Shown piece by piece: positions 18,092 through 24,924 of a stretch of DNA of 64,000 nucleotides. The DNA lies in NCBI GenBank assembly GCA_963204725.1, contig CAUJHH010000072.1:62001-126000 (forward strand), read 5' to 3'. The translations under genes were made by a program, and so were the position numbers. How positions within the stretch are numbered: the first letter of the stretch is position 1; each line of letters begins with the position of its first letter. The notes below the pieces were generated by a model, which ran no database searches, was not told the origin of the DNA, and was given only the letters and a program-made list of their open reading frames with translations. The stretch comes from Planctomycetota bacterium (GTDB taxonomy: Bacteria; Planctomycetota; Phycisphaerae; Phycisphaerales; UBA1924).

Positions 18092-18646
18092 ATGAAGGTA
18101 AGCGAGATGCGGCCCGGCGTGGGCTTCAATATGGATGGCAAGCTCTGCGTGGTCGTCAACGTGGAGCACCGGACGCCGGGCAACCTGCGGGCGTTCGTGC
18201 AGTTGACCTATCGCGAGGTGATGTCGGGCAAGCAGCTCGACAAGCGGATGCAGCCGACCGAGGACCTTGAGGTCGTCGAGCTGGACCGTCGCCAGATGGA
18301 GTTCCTCTTCACGGACAACATGGGCTCGACGTTCATGGACCTCGAGACCTTCGAGCAGTACGTGCTCAACAAGGAGTTGCTGGGCAACACCATCAACTTC
18401 CTTCGTCCCAACTCCGAGACGATCGTGCTCTGCAACAACGGGAATCCGATCCGCATCGAGCTGCCGGCGTCGGTCGAGCTGACGGTGACGGACACGCCGC
18501 CCGGCATCAAGAACGCGACGGCGACCAACCAGTTGAAGGAAGCGACCTGCGAGACCGGTTTGAAGACCAAGGTCCCCGCGTTCATCGAGATCGGCGAGAA
18601 GATCAAGATCTCGACCGCCGATGGGTCCTACCTGTCGCGGGCGTGA
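18092..18646 (+). CDS. efp: elongation factor P, loop without the usual lysine
   Basis: 184 residues with the three EF-P domains: KOW-like N-domain, central OB (ETIVLCNNGNPIRIELP) and C-terminal OB (TDTPPGIKNATATNQLKEAT, then KVPAFIEIGEKIKIST). EF-P rescues ribosomes stalled at polyproline. In the beta3-beta4 loop the E. coli sequence PGKGQAF is replaced by PGNLRAF, so the modified Lys34 position is Asn31 here and an Arg lies two residues on. Neither EpmA-type lysine nor a clear EarP-type arginine site is obvious. A GAGGGG Shine-Dalgarno precedes the ATG. Confidence 0.93.
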   Translation: MKVSEMRPGVGFNMDGKLCVVVNVEHRTPGNLRAFVQLTYREVMSGKQLDKRMQPTEDLEVVELDRRQMEFLFTDNMGSTFMDLETFEQYVLNKELLGNTINFLRPNSETIVLCNNGNPIRIELPASVELTVTDTPPGIKNATATNQLKEATCETGLKTKVPAFIEIGEKIKISTADGSYLSRA

Positions 18647-18684
18647 GCTCCGACGTGCCGAGCCACCGCGAGTCAATTGATATG

Positions 18685-18720
18685 GACCCCGGCAGATGAT
18701 GCCGGGGTCTGTTCGTTTCG
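18685..18720 (+). terminator. intrinsic terminator after efp
   Basis: Ten-base-pair stem GACCCCGGCA (18685-18694) with TGCCGGGGTC (18700-18709), loop of five, then a T-rich TGTTCGTTTCG tail. It sits 39 bases after the efp stop. Confidence 0.75.
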
Positions 18721-18759
18721 CGCCGTGCGGATTCCGGTGCCGCCGGTACACTGGCGCGC

Positions 18760-19299
18760 ATGGGGTTCGAGCCGCTTGTCATCCTGATCGGCCTGCGCGG
18801 AAGCGGGAAGACGACGCTGGGGCGTGCACTGGCGAGCGAGGGTGGGCGGGTCTTCACCGATCTGGATGAGCTGACGCCCCGGATGCTGGGGCGGGCCTCG
18901 GTGGCGGAGGCGTGGGAGAAGGACGGGGAGGCCGCCTTTCGTCAGGCCGAGTGCCGCGCGTTGGTGAAGGCGTTGGCAACACCCGGGCAGGTGCTCGCGC
19001 TCGGTGGCGGCACACCGACCGCGCCGGGAGCGCGCGAGTTGCTCGTGACACAGCAGCGCGAGGCGAAGGCGACGGTTGTCTACCTCCGGGCGGATGCGGC
19101 GGCGCTCCGGGCGCGACTGTCGGGGGCGGACAATGCGCATCGGCCCTCGCTGACGGGCGCGGACGTTTTTGCTGAGGTCGGTGCGTTGCTCGCGACGCGC
19201 GATCCGATCTATCTCGGGCTCGCCGATGAGGTGGTGGAGGTGGGGGGGCTTACCGAGACCGAAGCGCTGGTCATGCTGCGGACGGCGCTCGGATCCTGA
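18760..19299 (+). CDS. aroK: shikimate kinase
   Basis: 179 residues, usual length. P-loop GLRGSGKTT at 11-19, shikimate-binding Asp in FTDLDE (34-36), ALGGGTP at the substrate site, and the lid with HRPSLTG. It phosphorylates shikimate in aromatic amino-acid synthesis. No other aro gene is adjacent. The ATG at 18760 gives the canonical N-terminus two residues before the first strand. Confidence 0.92.
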   Translation: MGFEPLVILIGLRGSGKTTLGRALASEGGRVFTDLDELTPRMLGRASVAEAWEKDGEAAFRQAECRALVKALATPGQVLALGGGTPTAPGARELLVTQQREAKATVVYLRADAAALRARLSGADNAHRPSLTGADVFAEVGALLATRDPIYLGLADEVVEVGGLTETEALVMLRTALGS

Positions 19300-19317
19300 A
19301 ACCGTTCCCCGCATCGC

Positions 19318-20367
19318 TCAGCCGCGCGGGTGAAACTTCTTGTGAACGCTGCGCAGGCGCGTGCCGTCGACGTGGGTGTAGATCTGCGTGGTGGCGATGT
19401 CGGCGTGACCGAGAAGCTCCTGCACGACGCGGAGGTCCGCGCCGCCCATCAGCAGGTGGGTGGCGAAAGAGTGACGGAGCATGTGCGGATGGACGTTCTT
19501 GAGCCCCGCAGCGTTGGCGTGCTTGCGAACCAGTTGCCAGATCGCGACCCGCTCCAGCGGATGGCCACGGACCGAGAGGAGCATGCGGCCCTTGTCCTTG
19601 GCGCCGGGCTTTGCCAGTTTGGGGCGGCAGTGTTCGAGGTAGCGTTCGACCGCATCGATGGCGGGCGTGCCGACGGGGACGATGCGCTCCTTGTCGCCCT
19701 TGCCTCGGACACGCACGATGCCGACGGTGGGGATCCAGTCGGTGAGGAGGATGTCGGCGGTCTCGCTCGCGCGCAGGCCGCAGGCGTACATGAGCTCGAG
19801 CATGGCGCGATCCCGCATCCAGAGGGAAGCGGGAGCGCGGAGCCCCTTGGTGCGCGGGCTGTCGGTATCGCCGGGGGGCTCCGCGACGGACGCCGCGGGC
19901 TTCGGGGACTCGACGAGGGCGCGCATCTGCCTGGGGGAGAGGACGTCGGGGAGTTTTTTCCAGCGCGTGGGGCGTTCGAGCAGGATGGTCGGATCTTCGG
20001 GGATGATGTTGCGGGCGTGGAGGAAGCGGAAGAAGACCCGGAGGGTCGCGAGATGGCGGGCGACACTCGAGGGCTCCATGCCGAGGTCGGCGTGGAGTGA
20101 GGCAAGGTGCTCGGCGAGGGTGCGGCCGGTGACATCGGGCCAGGTCTGGACGGCATGTCGGTTGAGGTCGGCGGCGAGCATCTCCATGTCGTGGGTGTAC
20201 GCGAGGATGGTGTTGGGCCGGAAGCCGCACTCGACGCTGAGGTAGGAGAGGAAGAGCGGGAGCTGCTTCGCCATCTCGGTGGGGAGACCCGCGTCCTTGG
20301 GTCTGGGGGTGCGTGGGCGTCCCTTCTTGCCGGGTTTGGTGCGGGCGGTTGGGGGTTTGGCGGTCAC
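19318..20367 (-). CDS. xerD: tyrosine recombinase of the XerC/XerD type
   Basis: 349 residues. The N-terminal SAM-like core-binding domain spans about 30-130; the catalytic domain has Arg199 (CGLRASE), Lys in RGKGDKER (221-228), His295-x-x-Arg298 in HPHMLRHSFATHL, His321 in LLGHADI and the nucleophile Tyr330 in TTQIYTHV. The C-terminus is short, as in XerD, which with XerC resolves chromosome dimers at dif. A 20-residue insertion (157-180) and a basic 28-residue N-terminal extension are unusual. XerC versus XerD cannot be settled by eye. Confidence 0.88.
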   Translation of the reverse strand: MTAKPPTARTKPGKKGRPRTPRPKDAGLPTEMAKQLPLFLSYLSVECGFRPNTILAYTHDMEMLAADLNRHAVQTWPDVTGRTLAEHLASLHADLGMEPSSVARHLATLRVFFRFLHARNIIPEDPTILLERPTRWKKLPDVLSPRQMRALVESPKPAASVAEPPGDTDSPRTKGLRAPASLWMRDRAMLELMYACGLRASETADILLTDWIPTVGIVRVRGKGDKERIVPVGTPAIDAVERYLEHCRPKLAKPGAKDKGRMLLSVRGHPLERVAIWQLVRKHANAAGLKNVHPHMLRHSFATHLLMGGADLRVVQELLGHADIATTQIYTHVDGTRLRSVHKKFHPRG

Positions 20368-20407
20368 GGGACTGGTCCCATCGGTCCGCGGGATCGGTTG
20401 GCATCCA

Positions 20408-20443
20408 AAACGAGAAAGGCCCCGGAGCGTGCGCCCCGGGGCC
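20408..20443 (-). terminator. intrinsic terminator after flagellin 1
   Basis: Read on the minus strand, GGCCCCGG pairs with CCGGGGCC (20418-20425 with 20436-20443), followed by TTTCTCGTTTT. It lies 45 bases past the flagellin stop and ends the flagellar gene cluster. Confidence 0.8.
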
Positions 20444-20487
20444 GAGAGAATCAGAGGGTGTCCTCAGACGATCGGGTCGTTGATCGC

Positions 20488-21999
20488 TTAGCCGAGGAGC
20501 TGCAGGACGGCCTGCGGCTGGCTGTTGGCGATCGCGAGGATGTTCGTCGAGGCCGAGACCAGGATCTGGTTGCGGGTGAGCGAGGCCGTCTCGGTCGCGA
20601 AGTCCGTGTCACGGATCACGCTCTCGGCGGCGGAGGTGTTCTCGACCGCGATGTTGAGCGAGCGGATGGTCGCACCGACCACGTTCTTCTGGAACGCACC
20701 GAGGCGTCCACGCATGCCGGAGATCTGAGAGATCGCCGACTCGACGATCTTCTGGGCCTCGGACATGTCGCCGTCGACGACGTTGAAGCTGCGGCCAGAG
20801 CCGAGGTCTGAGAGGAAGCCGGCGCCGGTGGTGGAGCCGAGCTTGCGGGTGGTGACGTCGCGGATGCCGAGCGAGACCTTGCCGGCGATGTCGACGCTGC
20901 CCGCGAGCTGGAAGTCCGCACCGCCGCCCGTGATTGAGAAGGCGGAGACGGTGGAGAGGTCCTGAGAGGAGGTCGTGTCGAGGGTGAGCTCGACATCGAG
21001 GAAGTCGGAGTTGACGCGGAGTGTCTTGCCGCTGGAGGTCGCGACGAGGCCGTTGATGGTGCCTCCGACGTTCTGGCCGAGATCGCGGACGCCGTTGTTG
21101 GCGGCGGTATAGGTGCTGTTGATGGTCGTGTTGACCGTGGTGGCGTCGTCGGATTCGAACTTGTAGATGCCGACGCCGGTGCCGGTCACGCCCGCATCGT
21201 CAACGACCTTGACCGAGACGAACTTGGACGAGCCGAAGTCATTGGAGAGGAGCGTGATGCCCGAGCTCGACGCGGAGGCGGTGACGCCGGTCACGTCGCT
21301 GTAGGTGTTGATGGCGGCCTGGATGTCGTCGAGCGAGGTGCCCTCGGCGAACTGGAGCTCGCGAGAGCCGAGCGCGCCGGCGACCTCGATGGTGAAGGAC
21401 TCGCCGGAGCCGCCCAGGTCGATGGTGCTGGCGCCGAACGACATGTAGAGCTGGCCCTGCTGGGCGGACTGGGTGACGAGGACGTCGACGTCGAGGGAGC
21501 CACCGGAGGTGAGCTTGGCGGCGTTGACGGTGTAGTTCTGGACGCCGCTGTCGACGCCGGAGACCTGGTAGTCGAAGTTGCCGTTGAGGAGCTTGAAGCC
21601 CTGGAACGAAGTGGAGGAGGAGATGCGATCGACGGTCTGCAGGATCGAGTCGATCTGCAGCTGGTTGGCCTTCTTCTCTTCATCGGAGAGGCCGGCGGTG
21701 GATGCGGTGGTGGTGAGGAGGCCCTGGAGCTCGGTCAGCAGACCGGAGATCTCCTGGAGACCACCCTCGGCGATGTTGACGACCTGATCGGCGCGCTCGG
21801 CGTTGCCGATGGCGGCGTTCAGACCGCGGAGGTCTGAGCGCAGGTTCTCTGATGCGATCAGACCGGCGGGATCGTCCTTGCCTCGGTTGATCCGCAGACC
21901 TGTGCTGAGGCGCTGGAGCGAGTTGTTGAGGGAGGCGTTGTTGCCACCCAGAACTCGCTGGCCGACGAGAGACGCGACGTTTGTATTGATCCGACTCAT
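20488..21999 (-). CDS. fliC: flagellin 1
   Basis: 503 residues from the ATG at 21999, with GGAGG five bases upstream. The N-terminal D0/D1 helix is canonical (MSRINTNVASLVGQRVL, then LQRLSTGLRINRGKDDPAGL), and the C-terminus is the flagellin C domain (IRDTDFATETASLTRNQILV, ending QPQAVLQLLG). A 220-residue variable middle with Thr/Ser-rich beta structure forms the exposed filament surface. It is the downstream of two paralogues and has its own 250-base leader and terminator. CsrA control is likely (see the site at 22002-22013). Confidence 0.96.
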   Translation of the reverse strand: MSRINTNVASLVGQRVLGGNNASLNNSLQRLSTGLRINRGKDDPAGLIASENLRSDLRGLNAAIGNAERADQVVNIAEGGLQEISGLLTELQGLLTTTASTAGLSDEEKKANQLQIDSILQTVDRISSSTSFQGFKLLNGNFDYQVSGVDSGVQNYTVNAAKLTSGGSLDVDVLVTQSAQQGQLYMSFGASTIDLGGSGESFTIEVAGALGSRELQFAEGTSLDDIQAAINTYSDVTGVTASASSSGITLLSNDFGSSKFVSVKVVDDAGVTGTGVGIYKFESDDATTVNTTINSTYTAANNGVRDLGQNVGGTINGLVATSSGKTLRVNSDFLDVELTLDTTSSQDLSTVSAFSITGGGADFQLAGSVDIAGKVSLGIRDVTTRKLGSTTGAGFLSDLGSGRSFNVVDGDMSEAQKIVESAISQISGMRGRLGAFQKNVVGATIRSLNIAVENTSAAESVIRDTDFATETASLTRNQILVSASTNILAIANSQPQAVLQLLG

Positions 22000-22249
22000 G
22001 ACATCCTCCGTGACTGGTTCGGCCCGTTGTCTTTGCCGACCGCCCGCGTGGCGTTGGGCCGAACCTTTCGGCCCTATCCGCTGTGTTGCCGGGTGGTTCC
22101 CGGCTCTAGAACCCCGAGATCCGTTCGGGGCTTGCTGACCCGGATCCGGCACCGCGCCGGGGGTCGAGAATGGAGATCGACGCCGCACGGGTGCGGGTTG
22201 AGTCGAGAATGTCGAGTTCCGTCGGAAAGTTGGGGATGCAGACGCAGAA
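22000..22249 (-). promoter_or_regulatory. structured leader of flagellin 1
   Basis: 250 bases between the flagellin 2 terminator and the flagellin 1 start, so it should hold the promoter and 5' UTR. No good sigma-28 or sigma-54 consensus was found. A 10-base arm at 22056-22065 (GGGCCGAACC) can pair either with 22067-22074 (local hairpin) or with 22016-22025, next to the Shine-Dalgarno; these pairings exclude each other. Another stem, CCCCGA with TCGGGG, lies near 22112-22130. Confidence 0.45.
22002..22013 (-). promoter_or_regulatory. predicted CsrA site over flagellin 1 Shine-Dalgarno
   Basis: Minus strand reads TCACGGAGGATG, directly before TCATG. It overlaps the ribosome-binding site and approaches the CsrA consensus (ARGGAUGU, here GAGGAUGU). 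The identical 12 bases recur before flagellin 2. Confidence 0.5.
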
Positions 22250-22280
22250 GGGGCCCAGCCGAGACGCTCGGCTGGGCCCC
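22250..22280 (-). terminator. terminator after flagellin 2
   Basis: A perfect 14-bp stem (22250-22263 with 22267-22280) with a three-base loop, 49 bases after the flagellin 2 stop on the minus strand. The following tract TTCTGCGTC is only moderately T-rich, so read-through to flagellin 1 is possible. Confidence 0.7.
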
Positions 22281-22328
22281 TGAACGGGCCGGTTGTGTTA
22301 TCGGGACGTTTGCGTCCCGCGGATCGGA

Positions 22329-23894
22329 CTATCCGAGCAGCTGGAGGACCTGCTGCGATTGCTGGTTCGCGAGGGCCAGTACGGATGTTCCTGCTGAGAC
22401 GAGGATCTGTGAGCGGGTGAGCTGGCTCGTCTCGGCGGCGAAGTCTGCGTCACGGATTCTGGAGTGGCTCGCGGAGAGGTTCTCGAATGCGGCCTGGAGT
22501 GAGCGCACGTTGGTCTGGATGACGTTTCGCTCGAAGGCACCCATCTGGCCTCGGAAGATGGAGATCTCGTCGATCGCGGATTCCAGGATGTCCGACGCGG
22601 AAGAGAAGTCCTTACGTTGGTTGGATGCCGAGAGCGAGTTGGACTCTCCGGTTCGGATGGAGGAGAGGTACTGGAGTCTTCCGTCGACCAGTGTTCCTCC
22701 GAGGAGCGAGGCGGCGACGGTGGGGATGCCGATGTTGGCCTGCTGCTGGCTTGTCACCTGGGGCCCGAGTTGGAAGAGTGCGCCGCCACCGGTGATGTGG
22801 AACTCGGAGACTGCGAGCGTCGGATCGGTGGCGAAGGCCTCGGTGAGCTGGAGGTCGACGGCGAGCGAGGGCGTGTTGACAGTGACGCGGAGGCCCTTGC
22901 CGGTGGCGAGTGCGCCGTTGATGAGCGCGACGACGTCTTTGCCTTCGTCGCGATTGTCGGTCGTGAGGATGCTGCCGATGCCGGACCATGGGAACGGGCT
23001 GCCGGGGACCTCGCCGTTGTCGAGGATGGAGTAGGTGGCGAAGGAATCGTCGGCGGCGTCAGTGGGCCGGTTGGTTCGCTCGACGGAGACGAACTGTGAC
23101 GTGCCGTAGCCATCGGACTGGAAGGACATGCCGGAAGTGGCGTCGCCGTTGATCAGTGATGCCTCGACGCCGGTGAGCCCCGTGACCTTGTTGACGGCGT
23201 CGACGACGGAAGCGAGCGGCGTCGCGGTGGCGAACTGGAGCTCGACCACGCCTCGTGGGCCGGCGATGCGCAGGTTCATGCTGGAGAGGAGTGTGCCGTT
23301 CTCGGGCGCTCCCGGGATGGGGAGATCGCCTCGGAGGTAGAGCGCGGCGGTCTGGGCTGAGGCGACGACGTCGACCTCGACCTCGAGAGAGGACTGCCCG
23401 ATGAACGAGGCGCCGAGCACTCTGGCCTTCGAGATCGCGTCGGATCCGAGGCCGGAGAGGGTGTAGTCCAGCGAGCCGTTGAGCAGCTTGAGTCCGCCGA
23501 AGGAGGCGGTGTTGGAGATGCGTGTGATGGACTCGATGGCCGAGTCGATCTGGCGCTGGTTGGCCTCGATCTCCGCGTCGGAGAAGGCGCCGGTGTTGGC
23601 CGCCTCGACGAGGAGCGACTTGATCGAGTTGAGCAGGTCGTTGACCTCGGCGAGCGAGGCCTCGGTGGTCGCGATGACCGACGAGGCGCGCTCGGAGTTC
23701 TTGACGCCCTGCTCATTTCCCTGGATCTCCGAGCGGAGCCGCTCGGAGATGATGAGGCCGGCGGGATCGTCGGCGCCTCTGTTGATTCTCAGGCCTGTCG
23801 AGAGGCGTTGGAGCCTCACGGCGAGATCCTGGTTCGTCTTGCTCAGGTTTGCCTGGGCGATGACGCTCGGTATGTTGCTGTTGATGCGTGTCAT
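22329..23894 (-). CDS. fliC2: flagellin 2
   Basis: 521 residues from the ATG at 23894; GGAGG lies six bases before this ATG, whereas it abuts the alternative ATG at 23900. Terminal domains are canonical: MTRINSNIPSVIAQANLSKT, LQRLSTGLRINRGADDPAGL and RIRDADFAAETSQLTRSQIL, ending QQVLQLLG. It is clearly a paralogue of flagellin 1 but the middle region differs strongly. Only 40 bases separate it from csrA, so it is probably co-transcribed with fliW-csrA. Confidence 0.95.
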   Translation of the reverse strand: MTRINSNIPSVIAQANLSKTNQDLAVRLQRLSTGLRINRGADDPAGLIISERLRSEIQGNEQGVKNSERASSVIATTEASLAEVNDLLNSIKSLLVEAANTGAFSDAEIEANQRQIDSAIESITRISNTASFGGLKLLNGSLDYTLSGLGSDAISKARVLGASFIGQSSLEVEVDVVASAQTAALYLRGDLPIPGAPENGTLLSSMNLRIAGPRGVVELQFATATPLASVVDAVNKVTGLTGVEASLINGDATSGMSFQSDGYGTSQFVSVERTNRPTDAADDSFATYSILDNGEVPGSPFPWSGIGSILTTDNRDEGKDVVALINGALATGKGLRVTVNTPSLAVDLQLTEAFATDPTLAVSEFHITGGGALFQLGPQVTSQQQANIGIPTVAASLLGGTLVDGRLQYLSSIRTGESNSLSASNQRKDFSSASDILESAIDEISIFRGQMGAFERNVIQTNVRSLQAAFENLSASHSRIRDADFAAETSQLTRSQILVSAGTSVLALANQQSQQVLQLLG

Positions 23895-23897
23895 GGG

Positions 23898-23909
23898 CAT
23901 CCTCCGTGA
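23898..23909 (-). promoter_or_regulatory. predicted CsrA site over flagellin 2 Shine-Dalgarno
   Basis: Minus strand reads TCACGGAGGATG just before CCCATG, identical to the flagellin 1 site. A second GGGA lies eleven bases upstream, so a CsrA dimer could bridge two contacts here. Confidence 0.5.
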
Positions 23910-23934
23910 TGGTCCCGTGAGAGATTCTGGTTCC

Positions 23935-24252
23935 TCAAGATCCGGTTGCGGCGCGAGGCGGGAGCGTGTCCCCACGATTGGTCGCGTTTCCCGCGCTGAG
24001 CGCCGAGACCCGCGTCCGCGCGGGGCCCGGAGAGAGCACCTTTCCGATGGTTCCGATCTGGTCCTGGGCGATGCGCGAGGCCTGCTGGTTCTCGCGCTTG
24101 ATCGCCTCGTAGACCTCCTTGCGGTGCACGGCGATCCGTGTCGGCGCGGTGATCCCGAGTCGTACCTTATCGCCTCTGATGTCGACCACCGTGATCTCGA
24201 TCTCGTCGCCGATCATGATGGTTTCGTCTCGCTGTCGTGAGAGCACGAGCAT
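23935..24252 (-). CDS. csrA: carbon storage regulator CsrA with long C-terminal tail
   Basis: 105 residues, against about 60-75 usually. The N-terminal 60 are canonical: MLVLSRQRDETIMIGDEIEI, then VRLGITAPTRIAVHRKEVYE. CsrA dimers bind GGA motifs in mRNA leaders and block translation. The extra tail (from about residue 66, rich in Ala/Arg/Pro/Thr) is of unknown role. It lies between fliW and flagellin 2, the arrangement in which FliW binds CsrA and is in turn titrated by flagellin. Confidence 0.95.
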   Translation of the reverse strand: MLVLSRQRDETIMIGDEIEITVVDIRGDKVRLGITAPTRIAVHRKEVYEAIKRENQQASRIAQDQIGTIGKVLSPGPARTRVSALSAGNATNRGDTLPPRAATGS

Positions 24253-24349
24253 CCGTGTGCTCCTTGTCGTTCGCGTCCGTGCGATGTGCCCACGGCGCGC
24301 AAGCGCGCCGGCCGTCCCAACTCTCTTCCGCGACTGCCGAGCTTCCTGC

Positions 24350-24796
24350 TCAGGCGGTCGCTCGCGCTGCCGGCTGGCCGACCCGCATGAGCGGGTGGCG
24401 AGTCGTCCAGCGCTTCTCTGCGAGCACCATCTGCTCGCCGGTTCTCGTCATGGTGTTGATGACCAGCGGGCCCTGGAGATTCCCAGTGAGCTGCCCGTCG
24501 ACCTTGTTCACGATGACGAAAACCTGCGCGTCCTCGAGCTTCTGGAGCGAGAGTGATTCCATCTGTTCCGCGCGGATCGGCACCGAGTATTCGGGGACGA
24601 AGAGCGAGGGATCTGTCACCACAAACGCCAGGGCTGGATCGTCCAGCGACTGGAGCCAGAAGAAGCACGCGTCCTCGCCGGGTTCAAGCAGGCAGAACTG
24701 AGTCCGCCCTCCGAATCCGAGAAGGCCCGCTGGGAAGGTCATCACCCGATCGTCCTGAATCTGGATGACACCGAACCGAGTCGTCCGCACGTCCAT
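24350..24796 (-). CDS. fliW: flagellar assembly factor FliW
   Basis: 148 residues from the ATG at 24796. Motifs fit FliW: MTFPAGLLGFGGRTQFCLLE, FFWLQSLDDPALAFVVTDP and VFVIVNKVDGQLTGNLQGPLVIN. FliW binds flagellin and allosterically antagonises CsrA. It is followed by csrA after 97 bases and preceded by flgL with a 128-base gap containing a stem CCCACCG/CGGTGGG (24836-24854). Confidence 0.94.
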   Translation of the reverse strand: MDVRTTRFGVIQIQDDRVMTFPAGLLGFGGRTQFCLLEPGEDACFFWLQSLDDPALAFVVTDPSLFVPEYSVPIRAEQMESLSLQKLEDAQVFVIVNKVDGQLTGNLQGPLVINTMTRTGEQMVLAEKRWTTRHPLMRVGQPAARATA

Positions 24797-24924
24797 GGTG
24801 CGCTCCAATCCCGCGGCCTTTGCTCGCGAGCGGCTCCCACCGTCCAACGGTGGGCCTCACTCGCTCACTTCATCCCGGGGCCGGGCCGGGGAGAAGCTCA
24901 TTCCTTGAATCAACCTCCGGGGCG

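Noticed and set aside
22000..22249. sigma-28 or sigma-54 promoter for flagellin 1
   Set aside because: No match to TAAA-N15-GCCGATAA or TGGCAC-N5-TTGC was found, so no promoter is called.
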